Source: UBA1351 sp964563505 | GTDB lineage: Bacteria; Bacillota; Clostridia; Lachnospirales; Vallitaleaceae | DNA length: 64,000 bases | NCBI GenBank assembly: GCA_964563505.1 | Contig: CAZLXW010000011.1 | Coordinates: 1 to 64,000 of the forward strand | Direction: 5' to 3' | Part shown: one piece after another, positions 1 through 8,939 of the stretch | Numbering within the stretch: position 1 is the stretch's first letter | How the letters are laid out: each line of letters starts with the position of its first letter | Translations under genes and position numbers: made by a program | Notes under the pieces: generated by a model | The model's input: only the letters and a program-made list of their open reading frames with translations | Database searches by the model: none | Told to the model about the DNA's origin: nothing

Positions 1-102
1 CACATATGTAGTTGTTGCACTTATCATCCGATTGATTCATAAGTACAGCAACATTTAGTATATAGCTTTTTCAAAGTAATGTCAATAATTTTTCTCGAAT
101 TT

Positions 103-726
103 TTATACTGCATTTTGGAGCTTATGTAAAATTTGCCTTGGATGCATCCCACTCATTAATGATGTCGTAACATTTTCTCGCGCCTTGTCATATTGAGCAA
201 ATGTTTTTAATGCTTCATTGACTTTGGAATAAACTTTCCAGTAGCCAATAATCATCGGTTCGGCTTCTTCCCCACTTGCAAAAATCTTAACATCGTTGAT
301 TGGATATCCCAAGAATACGCCAATCTCATGAGGACACTTTTGCATATAGCGTTGTCGAAGTGTATTAAGGGAACCATTAATATCTTTCGGACACGAATAG
401 CCGCAGGATTTTAAAAAGCAGCTGCACTCTTCTTCTTTTAGACTCTTTTCAAGACGTGTAGAATGGTAAAATAGTACCACAACATGTTTTTCATCACGAC
501 TTAATTCACAAAAATTCAAAGGAATATGTTGTTTAATCTCTTTTCGATGTTGATCCCACAATTTAAGTGCATTTCGTCTTCGGTTATGTTTAAAACTGAT
601 TAATGAAGCTGTTTTACCTCCAAAGAGTGTTGGTGCTCCATGAAATAATATTTTACATATTAAATATTCCAACGCATCATATGCTTCCATTGTATAATAT
701 GAATCGACAACTAATTTGCTACGCAT
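103..726 (-). CDS. DUF3793 family protein
   Basis: A 207-residue soluble protein that I place in the DUF3793 family from the motif CPHEIGVFLGYP followed by a DV pair (about residues 131-146), the signature of that Clostridia family. A cysteine cluster (CSCF, SCGYSC, about residues 100-113) precedes it. No function is established. It is the last gene of a three-gene unit after DUF2325 and flavodoxin genes, 19 nt downstream of the flavodoxin stop. That unit starts behind a Fur box, so a role in iron limitation or flavodoxin metabolism is an inference from context. No signal peptide or membrane segment is visible. Confidence 0.8.
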   Translation of the reverse strand: MRSKLVVDSYYTMEAYDALEYLICKILFHGAPTLFGGKTASLISFKHNRRRNALKLWDQHRKEIKQHIPLNFCELSRDEKHVVVLFYHSTRLEKSLKEEECSCFLKSCGYSCPKDINGSLNTLRQRYMQKCPHEIGVFLGYPINDVKIFASGEEAEPMIIGYWKVYSKVNEALKTFAQYDKARENVTTSLMSGMHPRQILHKLQNAV

Positions 727-745
727 AATAATTCCTCACTTTAAC

Positions 746-1171
746 TTACAGGGATATTTTTCTTCCAACCTCTTTACATGCTTCTAAATCATCTTGACTT
801 GGTGTTTCGTTAATAATCAGACTGTCAAGTATAAGGTGGGCTTGATAGCCTTCCATACGTGCTTCCCAGTCTCGCATCCATTCGCCGTCTCCCCAACCGT
901 AGGAACCAAAGAGTAATACTTTTTTATTGGCAACAATATCTTTTATTGATTCAACAAAAGGTTCCATCTCATCTTCTTCAAGGACTTCATCTCCCATTGA
1001 AGGGCATCCAAGTGCAATGACATCCGCTTCTTTTACTATGTCAAGCGTCGCTTCATCCACGCGTATACATTTAACACTTTGATCATTTTCTTGAATTCCC
1101 GCATATAGCGCCTCTGCCATCATTTCCGTGTTTCCTGTTCCGCTCCAATAGATAACTGCTGTTTTCATCAT
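746..1171 (-). CDS. Flavodoxin
   Basis: A short-chain flavodoxin of 141 residues, the usual length. The FMN phosphate-binding loop WSGTGNTE is at residues 9-16, and the acidic C-terminal half with GSYGWGDGEW (about 88-97) matches the second FMN loop. Flavodoxins carry low-potential electrons and replace ferredoxin when iron is scarce. The ATG overlaps the stop of the upstream DUF2325 gene (TAATG), so the two are probably translationally coupled. The Fur box at the head of the unit fits induction under iron starvation, which is well known for flavodoxins. Confidence 0.93.
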   Translation of the reverse strand: MMKTAVIYWSGTGNTEMMAEALYAGIQENDQSVKCIRVDEATLDIVKEADVIALGCPSMGDEVLEEDEMEPFVESIKDIVANKKVLLFGSYGWGDGEWMRDWEARMEGYQAHLILDSLIINETPSQDDLEACKEVGRKISL

Positions 1172-1458
1172 TAAATCATCCTTTCTAATTCTTCTAACAC
1201 TGTTTTTAGTGCATTTTGGCTACTTGTATGACATTTGATCATTGGTACATTATTCTTTTTAGCCGCTTCTGCAGCATGTTTAACCATTTTATGTGACACC
1301 GTATTCGTAAAAACAATAATTCCATCTGGATTTCCGATACGTTTGGTAAATTCTGTTTTCATCTGTGTCATAATCTTGATCTTATGTCCGTGTTCTTTGG
1401 ATAACAACTTATATTGGCGATGCATTCGATCATGTCCGCCGACTAAGACAATACTCAT
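1171..1458 (-). CDS. DUF2325 domain protein
   Basis: A protein of about 95 residues made almost entirely of a DUF2325 domain: it opens with SIVLVGGHDRMHRQY and ends with the VSHKMVKHAAEAAKK...IKCHTSSQNAL segment typical of the family. I chose the ATG at 1458 because AAAGGGG lies about 8 nt upstream; a longer frame to 1500 would run through the Fur box. The biochemical role is unknown. It is the first gene of the Fur-controlled unit with flavodoxin and DUF3793, so it may take part in low-iron redox metabolism (inference). Confidence 0.85.
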   Translation of the reverse strand: MSIVLVGGHDRMHRQYKLLSKEHGHKIKIMTQMKTEFTKRIGNPDGIIVFTNTVSHKMVKHAAEAAKKNNVPMIKCHTSSQNALKTVLEELERMI

Positions 1459-1484
1459 ATAATAACCCCTTTCCGTTTCGCAAA

Positions 1485-1499
1485 TGATTCTCATTATCA
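1485..1499 (-). promoter_or_regulatory. Fur box of the flavodoxin unit
   Basis: Read on the minus strand the site is TGATAATGAGAATCA, matching the 7-1-7 Fur consensus TGATAATNATTATCA at 12 of 14 informative positions. It sits just downstream of the -10 box, where bound Fur would block initiation. It is 26 nt upstream of the DUF2325 start codon. Confidence 0.8.
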
Positions 1500-1509
1500 A
1501 TATACTATT

Positions 1510-1537
1510 ATTATATCTATTTTTGAATAATTGTCAA
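1510..1537 (-). promoter_or_regulatory. Sigma-A type promoter of the flavodoxin unit
   Basis: Minus-strand TTGACA (1532-1537) and TATAAT (1510-1515) are separated by 16 nt, both hexamers matching consensus. The promoter lies between the nagB terminator and the Fur box at 1485-1499. Confidence 0.8.
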
Positions 1538-1553
1538 TCCTTTAACTAAAAAA

Positions 1554-1593
1554 GTGTAAAAAAAAACTGAATGATTGGTTTTCACTCAGTTTT
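1554..1593 (-). terminator. Rho-independent terminator after nagB
   Basis: On the minus strand AAAACTGAGTGA pairs with TCATTCAGTTTT (one G:U) around a short loop and is followed by a run of nine T residues. It lies 21 nt past the nagB stop codon and insulates the amino-sugar genes from the flavodoxin unit. Confidence 0.85.
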
Positions 1594-1613
1594 CTTCCTG
1601 TCCAAATGGTTAC

Positions 1614-2363
1614 TTATAACTCCCCTGCTGCTTCTTCATCAATAATCAGTGTTACATCTTGGTGAAGTTGAAGAATCGATGCCGGCAGCTCCGGAGTAAC
1701 AGGCCCTTTTAACATGGCACGAATCGCCTTTGCTTTGTTCTGGCCGCTCGCCATTAATATGATCTTTTTGGAATGCATGATGTTGCGTATTCCCATACTT
1801 AAGGCTTGTTTTGGAACATCCGCGATATGGTCAAAAAAACGTGCATTAGCTTCAATTGTTTCTTCATCGAGTTCCACTAAATGTGTTCCTGACTCGAACT
1901 TGACATCCGGCTCATTAAATCCAATATGTCCGTTGGTACCAATACCTAAAATCTGTAAGTCAATATTTCCTGATACTTCAATGGCCCTGTCATAAACCTG
2001 ACATGTTTCTTCAACATTTGTATTGGAGCCACTAGGTATGTTTTGATAGTGCTCACGGACATTCACGTGTTTGAAAAAGTGTTCATGCATATAATAGGCA
2101 TAACTTTGGGGATTATCCGGCGCAATCGGATAATATTCGTCGAGGTTAAATGTTGTTACATCCTGAAAATTTACTTCGTTCTCTTGATATTTTTTAACCA
2201 GTTCTTGATACATTCCTTCCGGTGTTGACCCTGTCGCAAGACCTAATACACTATTGCGTTTTAACAGCACCTGTGCTTCAATCATTGCTGCCGCTTTTTT
2301 ACTCATCTGTTCATAGTTATCCACAATGATGATTTTAATGTTATTGATATCAATGGTTTTCAT
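1614..2363 (-). CDS. nagB: Glucosamine-6-phosphate deaminase
   Basis: Converts glucosamine-6-phosphate to fructose-6-phosphate and ammonia, the last step of GlcNAc catabolism. The product is 249 residues, close to the family norm. Family motifs are clear: FNLDEYYP (about 72-79, general-base Asp) and LGIGTNGHIGFNEPD (about 139-153, with catalytic Asp/His/Glu). I prefer the ATG at 2363, with GGGG 10 nt upstream, over a TTG two codons earlier that sits too close to that site. The gene overlaps the end of nagA by 14 nt, so the two are co-transcribed and probably coupled. Confidence 0.96.
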   Translation of the reverse strand: MKTIDINNIKIIIVDNYEQMSKKAAAMIEAQVLLKRNSVLGLATGSTPEGMYQELVKKYQENEVNFQDVTTFNLDEYYPIAPDNPQSYAYYMHEHFFKHVNVREHYQNIPSGSNTNVEETCQVYDRAIEVSGNIDLQILGIGTNGHIGFNEPDVKFESGTHLVELDEETIEANARFFDHIADVPKQALSMGIRNIMHSKKIILMASGQNKAKAIRAMLKGPVTPELPASILQLHQDVTLIIDEEAAGEL

Positions 2364-3504
2364 ATTCAATATTCCCCTTTACAATGGTTTTCATGATTTC
2401 AAATTGGTCATTCATTATAACAATATCTGCTTGCTTATCTTCTTCTAGTGAGCCGATTTGATGATCAAGCCCAAGATATTTTGCTTGGTTGATGGTAACA
2501 ATGGGAAGGACTTGTTCCAGTCCATCTTTCACATTTGCGTGAAAATTTTTCAATCCTTCGTTTAATTTTAAAACACTTCCTGCAATCGTTCCTGAATCTA
2601 GTAAACATTTTCCAGCAGAGACCTTTACTTTTTGTCCGCCTAATTCGTATTCTCCTTCTGTCAATCCACCGGCTTGCATACAGTCTGTTACCAGCAAAAT
2701 TTTTTGTAAGCCCTTCGTCTTAATAAATAGAGGGAAAATGCCTTCGTGAACGTGGAATTTATCTGCAATAAGTTCTGTATAACAGTCCGATGTAAGCGCT
2801 GCGGTGACTACCCCAGGTTTTCGGTGATGCATGCCTGTCATCGCATTAAAGGTGTGGGTGGTTCCACAAGCCCCACATTCAAAGGCTGTCATTGCTTCTT
2901 CATAAGTTGCACTTGTATGACCAAGGGAAAAGTTAATAGACGCATGATATTTTTCTATAAATGCCAAGCTGCCTTCCACTTCCGGTGCAATGGTGATGAC
3001 TTTGATTAAATCTAAATAGGGCTCAACGAGTTCCTCTTCTGGATGAATAATATACTCTCCCGGTTGCGCTCCTTTTTTTTCGGCATTTATAAAGGGCCCT
3101 TCTAAATGGACACCCACTATCGTCGCTCCATACGTTGTTTTTTCTTGTTCCTTCATGACCTCACGAACAGCATCCAAGGCTTTTATAATGTCCGGTTTTG
3201 GCATGGTCATCGTTGTCGCTAAAAAAGACGTAACCCCATTTTCAACCACTCCTTTTTTCATGGTATTTAAGGCCTCACTCGTTCCATTCATAACATCAAC
3301 ACCTTGGTATCCATGAATATGTACATCGATAAATCCGGGAACGACAAAATTGCCCTCTGCATTTGTCTCTTCATCCATGTGCTTTCTAATGTCCTCATAC
3401 GCACTTTGGGTTAATATACTTTCAATCTTATTTGAATATACAAGTACTTTTCCTTTTTGAAACTTTCCCTCATAATAGATTTGGCCATTAATAATTGCTT
3501 TCAT
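2350..3504 (-). CDS. nagA: N-acetylglucosamine-6-phosphate deacetylase
   Basis: Removes the acetyl group from GlcNAc-6-phosphate to give glucosamine-6-phosphate, the substrate of NagB. It is a 384-residue amidohydrolase with the metal-binding HIH at residues 62-64, HLEGPF with Glu135, metal-site His196 (GHTSAT) and His217 (THTFNAM), and catalytic Asp274 (LVTDCMQAGG). The start has AGGTG upstream. It is transcribed from its own promoter region containing an operator shared with the upstream ROK gene. Confidence 0.96.
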   Translation of the reverse strand: MKAIINGQIYYEGKFQKGKVLVYSNKIESILTQSAYEDIRKHMDEETNAEGNFVVPGFIDVHIHGYQGVDVMNGTSEALNTMKKGVVENGVTSFLATTMTMPKPDIIKALDAVREVMKEQEKTTYGATIVGVHLEGPFINAEKKGAQPGEYIIHPEEELVEPYLDLIKVITIAPEVEGSLAFIEKYHASINFSLGHTSATYEEAMTAFECGACGTTHTFNAMTGMHHRKPGVVTAALTSDCYTELIADKFHVHEGIFPLFIKTKGLQKILLVTDCMQAGGLTEGEYELGGQKVKVSAGKCLLDSGTIAGSVLKLNEGLKNFHANVKDGLEQVLPIVTINQAKYLGLDHQIGSLEEDKQADIVIMNDQFEIMKTIVKGNIEYENH

Positions 3505-3516
3505 TGTACACCTCCA

Positions 3517-3545
3517 TTAGTAAACTTTATTAACTTATGTGGCAA
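3517..3545 (-). promoter_or_regulatory. nagAB promoter with ROK-type operator
   Basis: Minus-strand TTGCCA (3540-3545) and TACTAA (3517-3522) are 17 nt apart. The plus-strand word AGTAAACTTTATTAACTTA at 3519-3537 fills the spacer and overlaps the -10 box. The same word with one change occurs at 4737-4755 in front of the ROK gene, so this is probably the site where the ROK protein represses nagAB. Confidence 0.65.
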
Positions 3546-3565
3546 AAAGCGACACTGTTATCGCA

Positions 3566-4702
3566 TCATGCTTCTATGATTCGTTCAATTCCTATGAGTA
3601 TAGCTCCTTTTACAGATGCATTTTCAATCATTGAACGATATATATTGGTTTCAATCGGTGTCATTTGATTCACACGTTCTTGCAAATCCTGAATCATTGT
3701 ATCTTTTAAATCAAATACCTGTCCGGTCAAGATCACTTTTTGTATGTCTAAAACCAATGCGATATTTGTAATTGCAACCGCAAATTCTTCTAAAATCTCA
3801 TCATAAAGGTCCAACATTTTCGAATCTGTCTTTTGACTGAGTATTCGCTGTATATCACCAAAGGATTCCTTTTTCCCGGTTAATTCTCGATAGCGATCTC
3901 GAATCGCCTGCATACCTACCCGTTCTTCAAGGGTATAATATCTTCCGTCTTGCTGCTTCTTGGGTAGGATAAAACCGATTTCTCCTGCCGCATTCCGTTC
4001 ACCTTCGTAAAGACGATGACTAATAATAATACCGACTCCGACACCTGTATGGGCACTGATCAAATATAGGTTAGGTTCATCTTGGAAGATTCCATAGCGT
4101 TTTTCTGCTACGGCTGCTAAGTTAATATCATTTTTTACAAAAATAGTCTCAAAGTTCTTTGCCTTTAAAAAATTTTTCACTTCACGCAATAAAACTTCTT
4201 TATGACGGACATTTGTCAAATAGTAGCCATCATTTTGACCCACAACTCCGGGATAAGAAATTACTACTTGAGATACTCTTGAAATGTCAATATTTTGTTC
4301 TTTTGCTTGTTTAAAATATGTTTCTAAGTATCGTTCCACATGTGTCGGTTCATAAACAGTTTCAACAGAAAGCTGCTCATGAAGTAGCCATTCTCCTCGC
4401 AAATTTGCAATGACAAGGTGAAAACGATCTTTTGACAAGTCGATACCTAAGACATATTGGTAATTGGCATTAACATCAATAAGAATACCTTTTTTTCCAA
4501 CTGCATTATCTTCTTTACCCACTTCTATGATACGCTTGGCCTGGAGCAATTCAGCAACATTTTTAGACACAGTGGGCTTAGATGAGTCAAGGGCTTTGGC
4601 TATTTCCGCTCGAGTCATGGGCCCATTTTCAAAGAGAAGGGAAAAAATCATTTTTTGATTATCGCGTTTAATATCCGTTTGTGTACTTCCTTTAAATTCC
4701 AT
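3566..4702 (-). CDS. ROK family transcriptional repressor (NagC/XylR type)
   Basis: A 378-residue regulator with an N-terminal winged helix-turn-helix (about residues 15-70, GPMTRAEIAKALDSSKPTVS) and a ROK sugar-kinase-like domain (GIDLS at about 91, GVGVGI at about 220). It probably senses GlcNAc-6-P or a related sugar and controls the surrounding genes. The usual ROK zinc signature CxCGxxGCxE is absent: the stretch after AAGEIGF goes straight to PKKQQDGRYYTLEERVG. It sits between nagA and the phosphorylase, with its own promoter and operator at 4737-4784. The effector is not readable from sequence. Confidence 0.9.
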   Translation of the reverse strand: MEFKGSTQTDIKRDNQKMIFSLLFENGPMTRAEIAKALDSSKPTVSKNVAELLQAKRIIEVGKEDNAVGKKGILIDVNANYQYVLGIDLSKDRFHLVIANLRGEWLLHEQLSVETVYEPTHVERYLETYFKQAKEQNIDISRVSQVVISYPGVVGQNDGYYLTNVRHKEVLLREVKNFLKAKNFETIFVKNDINLAAVAEKRYGIFQDEPNLYLISAHTGVGVGIIISHRLYEGERNAAGEIGFILPKKQQDGRYYTLEERVGMQAIRDRYRELTGKKESFGDIQRILSQKTDSKMLDLYDEILEEFAVAITNIALVLDIQKVILTGQVFDLKDTMIQDLQERVNQMTPIETNIYRSMIENASVKGAILIGIERIIEA

Positions 4703-4736
4703 GTCGTCTCCTAAATTAATACGTCCAACTCAAGTA

Positions 4737-4784
4737 AGTAAAGTTTATTAACTTAAATATATCATGAGACCTTTCCCTTGTCAA
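4737..4784 (-). promoter_or_regulatory. ROK gene promoter and operator
   Basis: Minus-strand TTGACA (4779-4784) and TATATT (4756-4761) are 17 nt apart. Immediately downstream is the plus-strand word AGTAAAGTTTATTAACTTA (4737-4755), which differs from the nagA site at a single base. The placement just past the -10 fits autorepression. Confidence 0.7.
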
Positions 4785-4791
4785 TAGACGT

Positions 4792-7347
4792 TTACATATC
4801 CATAACTTCAATTATAATTTCTTTTTCAAGGCCTTGAATTGTTACATCGGAAATCAATAATGTATGCATCTGCATCGTGGAATTATATTGACCTTGATAT
4901 GATAGGCCATTAACTTTAAATTCACGGTTACTTGTCGATTTTGTGGGTTTTCCATTATATTTTAACAAAACATTATGATTGAGATATTTAATCCGTAGCG
5001 ACATCGTCTCAAAAATTTGATAGCGGCTGGGCTGAATAAGCAATCCACTTAATAGGGGTTCAAAGCCAAGCACGTAGCGCACAAAAAGTTTAAACAACAC
5101 ATTGGAGCTGCCGGTTTGCCAATCTTGCATGGATTCACCATCAATATGAAATTCTTCATTGTCTCCATAAGAATTTGGCAAGACAAAGGGTGAGACAGAA
5201 ACCTCTTCATGAGTAAAGGGAAAAAGCTTTTCAAGTTGCTCCCATGCTAACTTTCCTTCACCAATAGCAAAGAGGCTCATAACTGCAAACATGCTGGCAT
5301 GGATATATGTAGCTCCATTTTCTGCCGTTCCTTTTGGTAAATTAGGTATACGACCGACTCCTTGCGTTCCTTTTTCAAAATAGGGTTCAAAGGTTTTATA
5401 ACCATATTTTGAGTCTAATCGCTCATATGCATTCAAAATATAGTCACGATGCTTGCGATGATGAGGGTCCACTTGAAGGAAACCAGATAAGATCCAAAAG
5501 GCTTGACTTGTTAATCCGTCGCGAGCGACACCATCCGGATCATTGAGGCTACCCACTAAATAAGATTTTTGATCACCCCAGCCATGAATAATATGGTCAC
5601 CATCAATGGCATGAATAAGTAAACCCTCTTTTATTTGGTCTTTTGCTTTTACATAGGCTTCTTTTCTTAGGCTTAAGGCATCATATAAATGACAATATCG
5701 CTTTTGTTCTTCTAAATGTGTCAATAATTCTAACATTTCACAAAGATTTTGATAAACTTGAAGGGTTGCCATCACAGACACTCCGGATCCGTACTCTTTG
5801 TTAGGATCTTGACTTCTGCCTAGACCGTCAAGGGCATCATTCCAATCTCCATAGAGTGCAAGGACACAGTTTGTATTGTCATGATCCCTATTTTCAAGTA
5901 AATAATCCATAATGTGAATCATATGCATCAGCACGGATTCCTTAACATTATTTTTTTTGGCGATATACTTATGCCGATCAATAAAATCATAGTATCCACA
6001 TTCTTCGTCTAAGAAGGACCAATCCTTGGTAAAACGAAGATACGTCATTATGGTTGAAATAACCCACACTCCTTGATCAATAAAGGGGCGAAGATCCATG
6101 ACCGGAAGAATGTTTGCATCTTTTGGCAGCGAATATTGTCGTGGCAATTGACCGGTTATGCTGGTAAAATCCAGGGCTTCTAGCATCTTCACCTTGGCTT
6201 TTTCCGGTTCATAAAACAAATACCCTTCTAGGGCTTGAAAAATATCACGAATACCGATTAGAGAGAAATGTGATAGCTGAATATAGCCTTTAATTTCAGA
6301 ACAAAAGGTCACTTGTTCTTTTAAATGGTACATAAATCCGTTCATAATCGCCGGCGAAATACCGTCTCCACCACAAACGTCAATCAAAAATTCTTGTTCT
6401 TTATCTTCATTTTCCTCGTGATTTACTATCTGGTTTTGCACAAAAGTATCTCGCGAAAAAATCATTTCAGCACGATATTCCATTTCATCTTCCAATCGAT
6501 AGCTTATAAGATCACCACAAATTCCGGTTTCCGTAAACGACGTTGCATGAATCTCATCTTCTATATCTTCATTGTGAAAAGTAGCTGCGGTATGCAGAGA
6601 TGACCGGCTTCCTCCCACATATTGGTAACGGGACGTTGTATGGCTTGCATCAATAATGTTCTCTGGTTTGTTCACCTCTGTTCGAATAAGCCCATAATTT
6701 GTTGCCATGGAATCTCGGTCGCGCTCCTCATAAGTTTCAATAACATAATTGCCTAATTGATCATCCTCTTGATATCGGACTTGGCGAAACCAACGATCCG
6801 TTGAATTTTCCACTAAGGCATTTTTTAAAAAAGGATTAAAATAAGCACTAGTAAAAACGGTCAATGGCTTATTTGTTTTATTGATCATCCATAATCTATA
6901 ATATATTTTTCCTTCTTTGATATAGGTCACAAGGGCTGTCGTTAGCATAACTGTGTCCGTAATATAATATGTTGCTGACTGACTAAAAACAGTAAAGCGT
7001 ATTAGTTCCTTAGGTTCTTCAGCCATAATTGGTACGGACATACAGGAGAACTTATGCTTTTCGCCTTTAACGCCTGCAAAAAATGCAATTTTAGGCTCTG
7101 CGCCTTCACTTGCTCGTAAAAATGGTGAAAACAAGCCTTCATTACAATGAATATAACCGGACCCATAGGTCCAATAATTAAAACCATCTGCTCCATAAGG
7201 ATACCTAACATCCCCCTTATCTGTCGGAAACATCAGAATATCTCTACCAATAAAATATCCGCCGGGAATCTTGCCTTCACTTAGTTTGGAATCTCCGGCT
7301 TGTATGCGCCGGTACCAATCTAAATATATATCAATATTTTCTCTCAT
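4792..7347 (-). CDS. GH94-like glycoside phosphorylase
   Basis: A large protein of about 851 residues resembling GH94 (cellobiose/chitobiose phosphorylase) enzymes, which split a beta-glycosidic bond with phosphate to release a sugar 1-phosphate. The acid residue lies in GDWNDALDGLG (about residue 501-505), and the barrel ends with KGTAENGATYIHASMFA and DWQTGSSNVLF motifs. The N-terminus differs from classical ChbP/cellobiose phosphorylases, so the substrate is open. It sits with a GH3 hexosaminidase-like enzyme, a phosphohexomutase and nagAB, which points to N,N'-diacetylchitobiose or another GlcNAc glycoside (inference). The ATG at 7347 has AGGTAGGTGA upstream and follows the GH3 stop by 5 nt. 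Confidence 0.8.
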   Translation of the reverse strand: MRENIDIYLDWYRRIQAGDSKLSEGKIPGGYFIGRDILMFPTDKGDVRYPYGADGFNYWTYGSGYIHCNEGLFSPFLRASEGAEPKIAFFAGVKGEKHKFSCMSVPIMAEEPKELIRFTVFSQSATYYITDTVMLTTALVTYIKEGKIYYRLWMINKTNKPLTVFTSAYFNPFLKNALVENSTDRWFRQVRYQEDDQLGNYVIETYEERDRDSMATNYGLIRTEVNKPENIIDASHTTSRYQYVGGSRSSLHTAATFHNEDIEDEIHATSFTETGICGDLISYRLEDEMEYRAEMIFSRDTFVQNQIVNHEENEDKEQEFLIDVCGGDGISPAIMNGFMYHLKEQVTFCSEIKGYIQLSHFSLIGIRDIFQALEGYLFYEPEKAKVKMLEALDFTSITGQLPRQYSLPKDANILPVMDLRPFIDQGVWVISTIMTYLRFTKDWSFLDEECGYYDFIDRHKYIAKKNNVKESVLMHMIHIMDYLLENRDHDNTNCVLALYGDWNDALDGLGRSQDPNKEYGSGVSVMATLQVYQNLCEMLELLTHLEEQKRYCHLYDALSLRKEAYVKAKDQIKEGLLIHAIDGDHIIHGWGDQKSYLVGSLNDPDGVARDGLTSQAFWILSGFLQVDPHHRKHRDYILNAYERLDSKYGYKTFEPYFEKGTQGVGRIPNLPKGTAENGATYIHASMFAVMSLFAIGEGKLAWEQLEKLFPFTHEEVSVSPFVLPNSYGDNEEFHIDGESMQDWQTGSSNVLFKLFVRYVLGFEPLLSGLLIQPSRYQIFETMSLRIKYLNHNVLLKYNGKPTKSTSNREFKVNGLSYQGQYNSTMQMHTLLISDVTIQGLEKEIIIEVMDM

Positions 7348-7352
7348 TCCAA

Positions 7353-8930
7353 TCACCTACCTCTGAATATTTTTTCAAAAACTGCTTCAAATGTACTTTC
7401 AATAATTCCGCCTGTTATAATCACAATATTCGCATATTCACTCAATAGTTTTGCATCCATCGGGCTTCGTGATGCAATAGCAATAATAGGTTTATCAGGA
7501 CAGTAAGCTCGAATCTCTTTAAGCACATCGATTTGTCGTGTAAATCGATAGGCATTAACCGCGCTGAATATAATAAGGTCTGAAATAATTCCAACATCGG
7601 TTAAACTAATGATTTCTTCATCCGTTGGATGCCATGGCATAATCGCTTCCTTAACTTCCTCATGCCCTGTGACTTTTTTCAAAATATCTTTTAAGGAAAG
7701 ATCATATAAATTAGTCGCATCGCTCATAACTAAACGAGCAGGATTACCAAAAACAATACCCACTTTTTTATTTTCAAGTGCTATGGGAAGATCGGCTTCC
7801 TTTCCTTTATATAAAACAATCCCTTTTTTAGCAATATCTTTGGATAATTTTTTTCCTACTTGCTGATCAATGGTTTTTACACCTTTGTTATTAGTCGATT
7901 GTTCTTTTCCCAACTGCTCTTTTGCTTTTAAAATACGATAGACTGCATCATTAATACGTTGTTCACTGATGTCTCCTGTTTGAACGCACTTATCAACATA
8001 ATCGACAAACCAATCACTTGCACATGTGGATATAATAAGATCTGAACCCGCATTAATCGCTAATTTTATAGATTCTTTTTCTCCATATTCATTAAGGATG
8101 GCTTTCATAACTAAATCATCCGTAACAACTAAGCCCTTAAATCCTAGCTCTTGTCTAAGATAAGTGATGACTTTTGGTGATAGAGAGGCCGGTAAGGTCG
8201 GGTCTAGTGCCTCAAATATGCCGTGATGTGTCATAATACAGTTTAACCCTTTTTGTATTGCTTGTTTAAAGGGTACCATCTCGACGAATTCTAAGCGCTT
8301 AATCGGCTCTGGATTTCGATCGACTTGGAAATGGGTGTCAACTTCTGTGATTCGCATTCCCGGAAAATGTTTTCCACATGCATAGAGTCCTTCTGACTGC
8401 ATTCCACTAATAAAAGCACTCCCCATATCTGCGACAACTTGAGGATCTGTCGAGTATCTACGATTATCAACAATCGGTACGCCAAATTGTGCATCATAAT
8501 CCACATCTAAAACCGGTGCATAGCATAAGTTAATTCCCGCGTAACGAAGCTCTTGTGCAACATGATGTCCTTGTTGCTTGGCAAGGTCTTTATCATTGGC
8601 AAAACCTAAGGTCATATTTCCCGGGAAGATTGTTGTCCCGTTAAAAATCGCCGTAAGTTGTCCGCCTTCTTGATCAATTGTTAGCCAAAACGGGATCTGA
8701 TGTTTACTTTCCTTAATATGGCTATTGATTTCTTCTGTCATGGTCTTTAACTGATGAAGACTCTTGACATTATTACCGGAAAAAAAAATGAATCCGCCCA
8801 ATTGGTCCTTACGATTCATTTCTACAAATTTTTCCGGCATATTATCATATCCTTGATAATATTGAAGAAACATCTGAGCGATTTTTTCCTTCAATGTCAT
8901 TTGCTCAAACACTTGGTCTGCTATAAACAT
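7353..8930 (-). CDS. GH3 beta-N-acetylhexosaminidase-like protein (NagZ type)
   Basis: A cytoplasmic GH3 enzyme of 525 residues with no signal peptide. It has IDQEGG (about 85-90), KHFPG (187-191), the Asp-His dyad of NagZ enzymes (Asp198, His200 in EVDTH) and the nucleophile in VVTDDLVM (Asp271). The Asp-His acid/base arrangement is typical of NagZ and occurs also in GH3 GlcNAc phosphorylases, so it may hydrolyse or phosphorolyse GlcNAc glycosides. The extra C-terminal domain (about 350-525) is longer than minimal NagZ. It is co-transcribed with the GH94-like enzyme and a phosphohexomutase, which makes a phosphorolytic role attractive but unproven. Confidence 0.88.
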   Translation of the reverse strand: MFIADQVFEQMTLKEKIAQMFLQYYQGYDNMPEKFVEMNRKDQLGGFIFFSGNNVKSLHQLKTMTEEINSHIKESKHQIPFWLTIDQEGGQLTAIFNGTTIFPGNMTLGFANDKDLAKQQGHHVAQELRYAGINLCYAPVLDVDYDAQFGVPIVDNRRYSTDPQVVADMGSAFISGMQSEGLYACGKHFPGMRITEVDTHFQVDRNPEPIKRLEFVEMVPFKQAIQKGLNCIMTHHGIFEALDPTLPASLSPKVITYLRQELGFKGLVVTDDLVMKAILNEYGEKESIKLAINAGSDLIISTCASDWFVDYVDKCVQTGDISEQRINDAVYRILKAKEQLGKEQSTNNKGVKTIDQQVGKKLSKDIAKKGIVLYKGKEADLPIALENKKVGIVFGNPARLVMSDATNLYDLSLKDILKKVTGHEEVKEAIMPWHPTDEEIISLTDVGIISDLIIFSAVNAYRFTRQIDVLKEIRAYCPDKPIIAIASRSPMDAKLLSEYANIVIITGGIIESTFEAVFEKIFRGR

Positions 8931-8939
8931 ATGTGCCTC

